DNA of 64,000 nucleotides from SAR324 cluster bacterium. GTDB lineage: Bacteria > SAR324 > NAC60-12. The notes under the pieces were generated by a model. That model was not told where the DNA came from and ran no database searches. It worked only from the letters and a program-made list of their open reading frames with translations. The stretch covers positions 1 to 64,000 of the forward strand of contig JANQJU010000030.1 of the NCBI GenBank assembly GCA_028281495.1. Direction: 5' to 3'. The translations under genes were made by a program, and so were the position numbers. Positions 17,659 through 26,349 of the stretch are shown here, piece after piece (position 1 is the first letter of the stretch; every line of letters begins with the position of its first letter).

Positions 17659-18906
17659 TTAGGACGCAAAAGTACACTTCAGTTCTTCAGCGAGTATTTG
17701 GGCAGAAGGTTCTGGATACAAAGAAAGCGAGGTTGGAAGATCAAAAAATTTTTGAAGGTGGGAGCATGCTAATTGTGGGTCTTTTTGAGTGGTATACAGT
17801 CTTGCCAACAGATATAGAGCTTCTCGTCTGCCTTGCCAGTCAGTGATTGGATAAATTTCTAAAGCTTGTCCTAGTTGCTTTATCGCTTCAGCCCATTGAT
17901 GAGTTTGGAATTTGAGCAAAGCCAAATTTTTGTAAAATGTGGCTTGTAATGTATGTAACCCGCTGGGTTCCCAATCAACGAGAGTATTTTCGTTACTGTG
18001 CTTTAAACCTTCCTCAAAGTATCGCTTGGCTTCGTCAAATTGCCCCGTTTGCAGATAGAGTTTTCCCAATTCGTTATAGGCCTCCACAAAGTTAGGTTCA
18101 ATGGTGAGCACTCGTTTGAATTGAGCATTGGCTTTGGAGTATTTACCCAAGCGTATATAAACTTTGGCTAAGTTGTAACGATATAGTGCTTGTTCAGAAT
18201 CCAAACGAATCGCCTTTTGGTAATGCCGTTTGGCTTCTTCGGATCGCTGCATTTGGTATTCCAGTAGTCCCAGATAAGCGAGTGCTGCTTCGTAACTAGG
18301 TTTTTGTTCTAAAGCTTCCAGGTACGCCATCTGAGCATCACCCCATCTTTGCGCACGAAACAACTGCATGCCATAGTGTGTATAGGCGAGTGCAATCAGA
18401 CGAGCATATGTTTTTTCGGAATCCCCTTGTTTTTCCAATAATCGGTTCAAGATTTGAATCGCTTCTTCTATGTGTCCTTCTTGAATCTGGAAAATCGCTT
18501 CTTCCACATCGGTCCCTGAAGGAACGGAGGGGGTGATACTACGAAGATAGGCGTTATCTGCTATTTGATGCTGTTCAATTAGGGCTTGCCAGCGATGAAA
18601 TTCTGGTCCGAAAATTACAGGATTCTTTTGAATGGCCTCTACATGTTCTAAGAGAAATCGGGTGCCCTCATCATTTGGTTTCGCCATAGCTTGCATTTGG
18701 TCCGATTCTGTGGATGCCAATTGGATTGCTTTTCGTGTGTCTCCATGTCCTTCCATGCGACCTAACAAACTGCGGCCAAAAAAGAAGCCTCCAATCAGTA
18801 AGAGAATGAACAGAATAATTCCTCCCTTTTCCACAAGCTCAGCGTAAATACCATGCTCTTCTTTCCATGCTAACCACGTACTGAATAAATCTTTTTGGGA
18901 TTCCAT
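17659..18906 (-). CDS. Membrane-anchored TPR protein
   Basis: This 415-residue protein has an N-terminal cytoplasmic tail, one membrane segment (about residues 27-47, GGIILFILLLIGGFFFG) and a long array of TPR units. Well-preserved examples are ALAYLGLLEYQMQRSEEAKR, YRYNLAKVYIRLGKYSKANA and AYNELGKLYLQTGQFDEAKR. The repeats probably face the periplasm and serve protein-protein contacts. An in-frame TTG nine codons earlier is possible, but ATG 18906 has AGG eight bases upstream. It is convergent with the nucleotidyltransferase gene. The function is otherwise unknown. Confidence 0.78.
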   Translation of the reverse strand: MESQKDLFSTWLAWKEEHGIYAELVEKGGIILFILLLIGGFFFGRSLLGRMEGHGDTRKAIQLASTESDQMQAMAKPNDEGTRFLLEHVEAIQKNPVIFGPEFHRWQALIEQHQIADNAYLRSITPSVPSGTDVEEAIFQIQEGHIEEAIQILNRLLEKQGDSEKTYARLIALAYTHYGMQLFRAQRWGDAQMAYLEALEQKPSYEAALAYLGLLEYQMQRSEEAKRHYQKAIRLDSEQALYRYNLAKVYIRLGKYSKANAQFKRVLTIEPNFVEAYNELGKLYLQTGQFDEAKRYFEEGLKHSNENTLVDWEPSGLHTLQATFYKNLALLKFQTHQWAEAIKQLGQALEIYPITDWQGRREALYLLARLYTTQKDPQLACSHLQKFFDLPTSLSLYPEPSAQILAEELKCTFAS

Positions 18907-19281
18907 TGGTAACCTGCTTATATTGCTCAACAAACTGTTTGTTTTGCTGATTCCGTATTGTAATGAATGCTTCGTAGACTACATCTCAAACCTATTGTCA
19001 GAGTACTAGGAATTGAAAGTAACAAAACGTGCTAATTTAGAGACATATAGTTGATGTCTTACAAAATAACAATGGAAAACACTGTACTTGGAATACGCAA
19101 AGTTTATGCTTTGTTTTGCATTAAAAGTGCATATTTAGTGAAATCCGTGTCAATTCTGTAGAGACATACCATGCAGTTGCATCGCCTCTTATAATTATCT
19201 AAAGTTTAGTTTTTTGAGTGGAGCGCTTATCCATTTAATTGTATTTCGTTACAAACAGCCCGCCGCCGGAGACCGTTGAAT
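18907..19281. other. Intergenic region between divergent genes
   Basis: This is about 375 bases, AT-rich except for a GC-rich block (CCCGCCGCCGGAGACC) just before the ProX-type gene. That block contains the likely ribosome binding site GGAG at 19268-19271. There are no convincing open frames. Promoters for both flanking genes are expected here. Confidence 0.4.
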
Positions 19282-19770
19282 ATGGAGACAATTTATTCTT
19301 ATTTAGACAACCAAGGCATTCGCTATGAACGCCATGACCACCCCGCTTTGTATACTTGCGAAGATGCGCAGCGTTGGATCCCGCATTTAGCAGGAGCGCC
19401 TACCAAGAATCTCTTCTTGAAGAATCGCAAAGGTAAACGTCATTTTCTCTGTGTTGTCTTGGAGGAAAAAAAAGTGGATCTGAAAGCGCTTTCTTCGTTA
19501 GTGGAATCAACGGATCTAAGTTTTGGTTCCCCTGAACGTTTGAAGCGTTATTTGGGGATCGCACCAGGGTGTGTCAGCTTGCTGGCTTTATTGCACGATA
19601 AAGAACACGCTGTGGAAGTGTGGATAGATGAAGATGTGTGGAGATATGACAGCATGCAATGCCATCCTTTGCAAAATACCAGCACGCTGGTCATTTCACG
19701 CGAGGGCATGGAAAAGTTTTTTCATAGTACTGGACACACGTTTCATTTGGCAAACATTCCGGGGTCATAG
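19282..19770 (+). CDS. YbaK/ProX-type aminoacyl-tRNA deacylase
   Basis: This is a 162-residue free-standing editing domain of the prolyl-tRNA synthetase-associated (ProXp-ala/PrdX) family, which hydrolyses mischarged tRNA such as Ala-tRNA(Pro). Matching features are YERHDHPALYTCEDA near the N-terminus, APTKNLFLKNRKGKRHFLCVV with the family's conserved lysines, and FGSPERLKRYLGIAPGCVS, whose GxxPGxVS-like turn is typical. It is cytoplasmic. A TTG two codons earlier (19276) is closer to the GGAG and could be the real start. The 3' end overlaps the convergent membrane-protein gene by six bases. Confidence 0.85.
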   Translation: METIYSYLDNQGIRYERHDHPALYTCEDAQRWIPHLAGAPTKNLFLKNRKGKRHFLCVVLEEKKVDLKALSSLVESTDLSFGSPERLKRYLGIAPGCVSLLALLHDKEHAVEVWIDEDVWRYDSMQCHPLQNTSTLVISREGMEKFFHSTGHTFHLANIPGS

Positions 19771-20658
19771 AGCTTTTTGTGTCTCATCGAAGTAACCCCG
19801 GTATTCGACACGCACTTGCGGAAAATCTCGATAGATTTCTAAAAAGAACTTAAAAGAGGCCATTTTGAGGTAAGAATATACGGGAGTGGCAGAAAGGCTC
19901 GCTAAGCTGATACGGAGCCAAAACTGTTCAATAGTGAGAATCACTCCAATGGGAATTGCAGCTACAAAAATGAATTCCACCACAATGCGAGCTAAGTAAA
20001 ACACCCAAGAACGCCACAGAATTCCCCAGTCTAAAAAGAGGCGATAAAACAAGGAAAGTTTTTCTATAAAAGTTCCTTCTGATAAAACAGCTAACTTTGA
20101 TGAATAGGAAAAACCCGCCATTAATAGAGGGAACGAAAGTCCACCCATCCCACCGAGCAGCAATAACCAAATCGGAGATCCAATCTGTTGCCATCCCAAG
20201 AAGGACATTCCAAATGCAATTCCGATCCAAATCGCAGCGCCTCCACAGAGAGTGAACAGTGCAATGGCATCCCAAAGTACTTGTTGCCACCGCAAATATA
20301 GTAGTGATCCGATCAACCCAAAACGTCCGCGTTCTTGGCGATGCATGCGTCGCATATCGCTAGATGGCCACATAGAAATGAGTTGTTTCACTAGAAATAA
20401 AACAATGATTACCAACAAAGTCCGATAATCTGTGAGCCATTCCCAAAGAAGTGGAGGGAGTTCTTCAAATATGTAAGGGGCTATATTTAATCCTAATTCC
20501 TTTAAGCTTGGGATTTGCAAAGCAGAACGGTCGATCTTCAAACCTTGCCGAAGCCCCCGGTCTAGGAGAATCAAAAGAAATACTAAAAGAAAAAAAGACT
20601 TATATTTGAAGAGGTCCTTGGCAGAATGAATCACTAAAATTCGTAGGAGTTGTTTCAT
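19765..20658 (-). CDS. Polytopic membrane protein of unknown function
   Basis: This 297-residue protein has about six hydrophobic segments, including FFLLVFLLILLDRG near the N-terminus, LLVIIVLFLVKQLI, ALFTLCGGAAIWIGIAFG and VVEFIFVAAIPIGVILTI. A basic cytoplasmic loop (DMRRMHRQERGRFG) lies in between. No family is recognised. It follows the receiver-kinase gene by 14 bases on the same strand and may be its functional partner. An in-frame TTG at 20703 would overlap the kinase gene; ATG 20658 avoids this and is preferred. Confidence 0.65.
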   Translation of the reverse strand: MKQLLRILVIHSAKDLFKYKSFFLLVFLLILLDRGLRQGLKIDRSALQIPSLKELGLNIAPYIFEELPPLLWEWLTDYRTLLVIIVLFLVKQLISMWPSSDMRRMHRQERGRFGLIGSLLYLRWQQVLWDAIALFTLCGGAAIWIGIAFGMSFLGWQQIGSPIWLLLLGGMGGLSFPLLMAGFSYSSKLAVLSEGTFIEKLSLFYRLFLDWGILWRSWVFYLARIVVEFIFVAAIPIGVILTIEQFWLRISLASLSATPVYSYLKMASFKFFLEIYRDFPQVRVEYRGYFDETQKAL

Positions 20659-20672
20659 ACAGTGGGTGCGGG

Positions 20673-21854
20673 TTAAGCAATGAAGAGATCGAAGAAAAAG
20701 CAACTGCCCTGGCCTAGATTGCTCTCCACGGCAATAGTGCTCCCATGTCCTTGCAACAGATCTTGCACGATACTCAATCCTAATCCGTGCCCGCGTACTT
20801 TCAAGGCTTGCTTGGGGACTCGATAAAACTTACGAAAAATAGCTTTTTGTTCTGAAGCTGCAACCCCAACCCCCGTATCCTGAACCTCCACCAAAACGCG
20901 GTGTTCTTTGGGAGTCAGTCGGATGCAGACACTTCCTGTTTCGGTATAATGAATCGCATTGACAACTAAATTGATCAGAATTTGCATCAAGCTGCTCTCA
21001 TCCCCTCGGACCAAGGGGATATCTTCAGGAGCTTCACAGGTCAGTTGAAGGTGCTTTTTCTTCGCTTCCGGTTTGAGCAAACGAACCACTCGTTCGGTCA
21101 ATTCTTTTAATTCCACTGCTTGCATTTCTAATGAAGGCTCGGAGTCCAACTGGTTGATCATTCTCAACTTTTCAACCAATTCGGCCAAGCGTTGCGCTTC
21201 TGAGTGAATGTCTCGAATGAATTGTTGGCGCTGTGCTTCTTCCATTTCGCAGCTCAACAGAGTATCACAGATTCCCAACACGACTTGTAAAGGATGTCGT
21301 AATTCATGAGACATATTACGAGCAAAGATTTCTTTGTCGCGATCGAGGCGTTCTTGTTCCCTGGCTAATTCCCAACGAGCCGATAAAGATTGCGCTGTCT
21401 GCAAAAGTTCATCTGGGTGGAAGGGCTTTTGGATATAGAGAAAACGAGCTTCTCCTAAGGCTTCAGCAAGCTCAGTGCGAGTACGGTCTGAATAAGCAGT
21501 GACGATCACAATCTCGAGGTTGCCATCCACCATCAGCATACGTTTGGCAGTCTCCAATCCATCAATGCCTGGAGGCATGCGCATGTCAATGAACACGACG
21601 GCAAAAGGGTTGCCCATTGCGACAGCTTCACTTACCGCTTGCAAGGCTTCCTCTCCTTGTTGGACAGTGGTAACTGCAAAGGTTCGCTCCCAAGGAGAAC
21701 TGGAAGGTTTGGAAGGCTTGCCATCGAGTAACTCTTTGGCTAATGCGTCTAAGGAGCGAACTGTGCTATCCTTGGCACCACTGGTTAAAATTTTTAGATA
21801 GGATTGTAAAATTAGGGGTTCGTCATCAACCGCTAAAATTTTTACGACGGTCAT
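20673..21854 (-). CDS. Receiver-histidine kinase protein
   Basis: This 393-residue cytoplasmic protein starts with a receiver domain (residues 1-160). It has an acidic pair (AVDDEP), phosphoacceptor Asp in FIDMRMPPGIDG and the conserved lysine in IQKPFHPDEL. An unusual insert of about 35 residues, rich in Ser and Pro, sits after the first helix. A short coiled segment follows, then the kinase core: H box FARNMSHELRHPLQ, N box ILINLVVNAIHY, G1 DTGVGV and G2 GHGLGLSIV. It thus senses phosphorylation rather than an external ligand, as a relay element. A GAGGAA ribosome site precedes ATG 21854. It is divergent from the 1034-residue sensor. Confidence 0.9.
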   Translation of the reverse strand: MTVVKILAVDDEPLILQSYLKILTSGAKDSTVRSLDALAKELLDGKPSKPSSSPWERTFAVTTVQQGEEALQAVSEAVAMGNPFAVVFIDMRMPPGIDGLETAKRMLMVDGNLEIVIVTAYSDRTRTELAEALGEARFLYIQKPFHPDELLQTAQSLSARWELAREQERLDRDKEIFARNMSHELRHPLQVVLGICDTLLSCEMEEAQRQQFIRDIHSEAQRLAELVEKLRMINQLDSEPSLEMQAVELKELTERVVRLLKPEAKKKHLQLTCEAPEDIPLVRGDESSLMQILINLVVNAIHYTETGSVCIRLTPKEHRVLVEVQDTGVGVAASEQKAIFRKFYRVPKQALKVRGHGLGLSIVQDLLQGHGSTIAVESNLGQGSCFFFDLFIA

Positions 21855-22018
21855 TGTTCCTCATGCCAAAGGGGGAAAATTGGAATCGTGCTTGGTTGTC
21901 TTGATTCCACGACCCATATAGGTGTAAAAGAGGCGAGTCCAGAGTTGAGCGTAGGACTTCACTTTGACGTTAAATCCGCGCGCTTCTTGTCAGTATTAAC
22001 GCTATTTCAGAGCATGGA

Positions 22019-25000
22019 ATGAAAATAGGGACCTTTAATCTTAAGTTCAAGTTGCTACTCGCGTTTGTGGCCGTGCTGATTGTGGTAACGGTTTTCAATA
22101 TCGGGCTTTCGGCATATTGGACCAACAGTCAGAACGAAGAGGAAGCGTCACAACGGCTTTCTCAGCAATTGACGCTGCTTCAGAAGGATTTGGAAAAAAC
22201 CCAGACTGATTTCTTAAATGCTGCTCATAGTGTAGCACGGGATTCTACCAATTTGCGAGATTTGGCACTTCTGTATATCCAAGAGCAGCAACAGGATTTT
22301 GAAATAGCCCCGCGTCGAGTCATTTCTTTGGACCGCCTCCAATTGATCATGGGCACTTCCGGTTTTACTAGCGCTGCCATTTACACCCAAAATCACCTCA
22401 GCCACTACTTGACTCAGGATCGTATCGGCATGATTGTGAAGAAAGACGGTCAACAGCAATTGCTCGGTACTGAACAAAAACAAGGAAGTAAATTCAATAC
22501 CAGCGACTGGCGATTATGGAAAGAAGAGCCACTGCCCCCTTTGGTTGAGCCTGAAATAGCAATCTCTGAAACAATGCATGACACCCTCGAAATCCTGGAA
22601 CAAGGGACTCTGTTTAAAGTGTTCATCCCCATTTACAGTTCATCGGAAGTGGTGGATTCGGTGATAGTGGAAGAATTGGGTCTCGAAGAGTTGACCAAAG
22701 ATATCAAATGGGAAGACGCTCCCCCGAACAAAGGAAAAATGATCGGAGCTTATGTTTTCTCAAAGTTATTGGATAAGTCTTTTCTAGAAGAAAGTGCAGA
22801 AAGAACAGGGATGTCTCCCGCTTTGTTTTCACCAGATGGTTCTCAAAATCATCGATTACTGCCTTTCGAAGGGGCTGATTCTAGCTGGTTGGAAAAGTCT
22901 GATAACAGTAAGGCGGGAGCCATTTTGCAAAGAGTCGTTTCACTAAATGGAGTTTCTTATTATCAAGCTCTCATGCCGTGGTTGTTGGACAACACCCCTC
23001 GCTTGATTTTGAGCGTTGCCTTATCGCGGGAAGGTACCTTGGCCAAGATTCAGGAAAAGGTGTTGGCTACTATTGTGATGGGGATTTTGATTTTGGTCTT
23101 GGTGAGTGTGATTGGAGGAATTTTGGTCAATCGTTTAGCGGCTCCGATCACGTCTTTAACCCGCACGGTTTCTTCAATCAATGTAGATCATGCGGGTATG
23201 GCCATTCAATTGGCTGTGCGAAGCAATGATGAAATTGGGCAACTCACCCGTGCTTTTAATGGAATGCTGGGACGGTTGCAGCAGAGCTTTCAACAGATCC
23301 ATCGACAAAGTGATGAAATCATTATTCAAAATGAGGCGATTACGAAAAAAAATCGCGAGTTGTCGTACACGGGTGTTGCTCTTGCCCAAGCCAACTCTCG
23401 TCTGAAATCGTTGTTGGAAGCGACAAAGATCATTGTTTCCACTGGAGATCGCTACACAGTGATGACCCAAGCTTGCGACATCATTTTAAAAGAAATCCCG
23501 GCTAGAGGGACCGCCAAAGTGCATATCTATTTTTGGGAACAACAATTGAGTGGTGGTGCAGGATATTCGTATTTCGCTTTTCCGGTTACTGCAAAATCCC
23601 CCCATGTATTGTCGATTCAGAATATCAAAACCATGATCCATTCTTTTTCTTTGGATCCGCCAGAAAATGTAGATGAACAGGACCATCGGTGTTTAGTAAA
23701 GGACGACACCCTACATATTCCAATTTGGTACAGTAATCGTTTATATGCTCTGATTGAAGTGGAGCACATGGCCAGCAAAAAGTTGTCGGATGAGGACTTA
23801 GAGTTTTTGGCCACACTGTCCTACTCTTTGGCTGTACAATTGAAAGATTTGGGACTGACTGCAGAACTGCAAAAAGATTTGGTCGAACGTGCCCGGCGTC
23901 TCAAAGAATCCAACTCTCGTTTGGAACAACAAAATACGACACTATCTGCCACCAATCGAAAATTGGAAGATTTGAACAACACCAAAGAGCAACTGCTTTC
24001 CAAACTGCGAGTGGTCCATGATGACCATTTGGAGGCGCTAGAAAAGCATTTGGAGCAATTGTTGAAGGCCGCTTCTCCAGGCACCCGAGATTTAGTAAGA
24101 CAAGCTTGGGGGGAAGCTCATGAAATTGAAGAAATTATCCGCCCTATCACCAACATGTATGTTTCGGAGCAAACGATTCAAAGCAAGCGGGTGATGCTTG
24201 CTGAAAGTGACCGCAAACAGCAGATTATAGGGAAAATGGCTTTGGGCGGTACCGGGGTCGAACTAGATATTGTGTCGGATGCGGAAGAAGGAAAGTCCCT
24301 CCTCGAACAAAACCACTATGATATCCTTTGTGTGGATTCGCAATTGTTGGAACTGGCCAAGATCGCCCATGAAAAATCGCCTTCCACCCAATCGGTATTT
24401 ATGACTTCAGATGATGCGCCTGCCTACCTCCAAAAACTGATGCGTAATCCGTTTCTGTCCAATATTGTTTCTCGAAATGAAGAAGACCGTACCTTTACTC
24501 TGAAGAATATTTTAACGACGATCAGCAAGCTCACTAGTGAAGACTTATTTGGTTTGGAAAAATATCTCAATTGGGGAGTGGATGTGAACGAACACCCCAT
24601 TGTCAGCAGCGAGAATCGGTTGGATGTGGTGGATGACATGCTGGATCATCTCAGAGAGCTGGGGGTTCGTCGTGGTATTCTGAACAGTTGTGCCACCGCA
24701 GCAGAAGAATTGCTTATGAATGCCATTTATGATGCTCCACTCGATGCCAATGGCAAAGAACGTTACAATCATTTACCTCGAACGGTTCCAGTGAACCTAG
24801 AACCGCAAGAACAAGGTAATTTTCGTTATGCATGTGATGGAATGTTATTGGCTATTTCAGCTGTAGATCCGTTTGGAGCCTTAGACCGTCGAACCATTTT
24901 GGAATATTTGGAAAGCTGCTATGAAGGGCGTGCTGGTTCTATGCAGCAAGATCAAGGAAAAGGAGGTGCTGGTCGAGGACTCTTCCAAATTATGGAAAAC

Positions 25001-25123
25001 TGTGACCTTCTCGTAATGAATGTAAAATCTGGAGTAAAAACAGAGGTCATTGCTATTTTCAATATCGATCCCAATCAAGCAACCAGTCAAAAAACGACCT
25101 CTTTCCACTATTTTTATGCGTAA
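22019..25123 (+). CDS. Membrane sensor with HAMP, GAF, degenerate receiver and RsbW-like ATPase domain
   Basis: This is a 1034-residue protein. A membrane segment at about 10-30 and a second at 348-370 enclose a periplasmic sensor domain of about 315 residues. HAMP follows (370-425), then a coil, a GAF-like domain (about 470-620), a long coiled coil (620-720), a receiver-like domain (about 720-830) and a C-terminal GHKL ATPase region (880-1020). The ATPase has N box AAEELLMNAIYDAP and G2 GKGGAGRGLFQI. There is no histidine-kinase H box. The ATPase resembles RsbW/SpoIIAB-type serine kinases more than sensor kinases. The receiver keeps an Asp (DILCVDSQLLE) but lacks the usual lysine-proline turn. 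Confidence 0.82.
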   Translation: MKIGTFNLKFKLLLAFVAVLIVVTVFNIGLSAYWTNSQNEEEASQRLSQQLTLLQKDLEKTQTDFLNAAHSVARDSTNLRDLALLYIQEQQQDFEIAPRRVISLDRLQLIMGTSGFTSAAIYTQNHLSHYLTQDRIGMIVKKDGQQQLLGTEQKQGSKFNTSDWRLWKEEPLPPLVEPEIAISETMHDTLEILEQGTLFKVFIPIYSSSEVVDSVIVEELGLEELTKDIKWEDAPPNKGKMIGAYVFSKLLDKSFLEESAERTGMSPALFSPDGSQNHRLLPFEGADSSWLEKSDNSKAGAILQRVVSLNGVSYYQALMPWLLDNTPRLILSVALSREGTLAKIQEKVLATIVMGILILVLVSVIGGILVNRLAAPITSLTRTVSSINVDHAGMAIQLAVRSNDEIGQLTRAFNGMLGRLQQSFQQIHRQSDEIIIQNEAITKKNRELSYTGVALAQANSRLKSLLEATKIIVSTGDRYTVMTQACDIILKEIPARGTAKVHIYFWEQQLSGGAGYSYFAFPVTAKSPHVLSIQNIKTMIHSFSLDPPENVDEQDHRCLVKDDTLHIPIWYSNRLYALIEVEHMASKKLSDEDLEFLATLSYSLAVQLKDLGLTAELQKDLVERARRLKESNSRLEQQNTTLSATNRKLEDLNNTKEQLLSKLRVVHDDHLEALEKHLEQLLKAASPGTRDLVRQAWGEAHEIEEIIRPITNMYVSEQTIQSKRVMLAESDRKQQIIGKMALGGTGVELDIVSDAEEGKSLLEQNHYDILCVDSQLLELAKIAHEKSPSTQSVFMTSDDAPAYLQKLMRNPFLSNIVSRNEEDRTFTLKNILTTISKLTSEDLFGLEKYLNWGVDVNEHPIVSSENRLDVVDDMLDHLRELGVRRGILNSCATAAEELLMNAIYDAPLDANGKERYNHLPRTVPVNLEPQEQGNFRYACDGMLLAISAVDPFGALDRRTILEYLESCYEGRAGSMQQDQGKGGAGRGLFQIMENCDLLVMNVKSGVKTEVIAIFNIDPNQATSQKTTSFHYFYA

Positions 25124-25126
25124 TCG

Positions 25127-26137
25127 TTACGCTTGCTCACCCAACTGACGTAGTTCCTCAAAGCTTTCTTGAGACATTTGGATACCGTGCCTGCGGGCGT
25201 TAGCCCGCTGTGCCACGCGGCGGCTTCCAGGAAGTCTTGTACCAGATTGCTGTAGGATCGTTTCTAGCAATGCTTCCAAGCGGTTTGCAAACCCCCCATC
25301 GGATAGAGGAGCGGGATTGATGGCGATGATCAATTGCCCCACATTAGAAGGCGTATCGGAACCCGCAAAAAAAGAACCCGCCTCATAGCCAAATTGAGAA
25401 GCCGTTAAGGCTGCTGCCAGAATTTCTACCATTAGCACCAAACCAGCTCCTTTGGCCTCACCAATTGGGAGCATAGCTCCCGACATGGCTGCATGGGGGT
25501 CTGTCGTGGGATTTCCCTCAGAATCTAATGCCCATCCTTCTGGTATGCGGTTTTGCGCTTCTGCTGCCTGTTGAATTCGACCACGAGTGCCTTGTGCTAA
25601 AGATAGATCAATCACCAGAGGCGCAATATGGGCGCGTGGTGCTGCAAATGCAACTGGATTGATGCCGAACAATGGAGACTGTCCCCCCCAAGGAGCAATC
25701 ACTTTGGGAGTGTTGCTGAACATCAATCCGATCAACCCTTTATCTGCCAACTGTTCCACATGATATCCGGCAGAACCACAATGGTGAGAATTAGTAACCG
25801 CCGCGGCTGCAATGCCAGTGAATTGAACCATTTCTGACAACTGTTCGATGGCCTGGAATAAAGCGGGATAAGCAAATCCTCCTTTGGCATTGACTCGTAG
25901 CACACCAGAAGCTGTTTTTCGTAAAGTTGGAATGGCATGGCCATCGACTTTGCCATTTTGCGTCTGGGTGCAATAAGATTCCAGACAGGAGAGTCCTTGT
26001 CCTGCCAAACCGTCCGCTTCAGCAGCGACTAAAGCCGCAGCCACAGAGCGAGCGTTGCTGCCACTTGTATTGTGCGCAATCAAAGCTTGAACAGCGAGGG
26101 ACTGCAATTCATCCAAAGATACATAGAGCGATGCCAT
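25127..26137 (-). CDS. Malate/L-lactate dehydrogenase family (Ldh_2) oxidoreductase
   Basis: This is a 336-residue NAD(P)-dependent oxidoreductase of the Ldh_2/YlbC/AllD type, which reduces 2-oxo acids or oxidises 2-hydroxy acids. Family hallmarks are AAALVAAEADGLAGQGLSCL near the N-terminus, the VTNSHHCGSAGYHVE segment with its catalytic-region histidines, and FGINPVAFAAP. GEAKGAGLVLMVEILAAALT is the usual Lys/Gly-rich stretch near the nucleotide site. The last 50 residues are basic. The gene is convergent with the 1034-residue sensor, leaving 3 bases between the stops. The substrate is undetermined. Confidence 0.87.
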   Translation of the reverse strand: MASLYVSLDELQSLAVQALIAHNTSGSNARSVAAALVAAEADGLAGQGLSCLESYCTQTQNGKVDGHAIPTLRKTASGVLRVNAKGGFAYPALFQAIEQLSEMVQFTGIAAAAVTNSHHCGSAGYHVEQLADKGLIGLMFSNTPKVIAPWGGQSPLFGINPVAFAAPRAHIAPLVIDLSLAQGTRGRIQQAAEAQNRIPEGWALDSEGNPTTDPHAAMSGAMLPIGEAKGAGLVLMVEILAAALTASQFGYEAGSFFAGSDTPSNVGQLIIAINPAPLSDGGFANRLEALLETILQQSGTRLPGSRRVAQRANARRHGIQMSQESFEELRQLGEQA

Positions 26138-26256
26138 AGTTCATCCTTATAGACGCAAGATCATGGTTTCGGCAGAAGGGCATTCTGTGGGAATAGCATT
26201 TGAGAAAAGGCACGTCAATCATTTGAGAAACTGCGCAACCTCCGGTAACCTAAAAC

Positions 26257-26299
26257 AATTTTCCATTCCAAAACCATATAATTTTCCATTCCAAAACCA
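26257..26299. repeat. Two 20-bp direct repeats in a divergent promoter region
   Basis: The 20-bp unit AATTTTCCATTCCAAAACCA occurs exactly at 26257-26276 and again at 26280-26299, a 23-bp period. It lies between the divergent starts of the Ldh_2 gene (26137) and the ABC1 kinase gene (26350). A paired operator is possible; simple slippage duplication is the alternative. Confidence 0.8.
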
Positions 26300-26349
26300 C
26301 ATGATTTTTTGAACAGACACTCCAAAATTTCCCACCTATTGTTGGCCTT

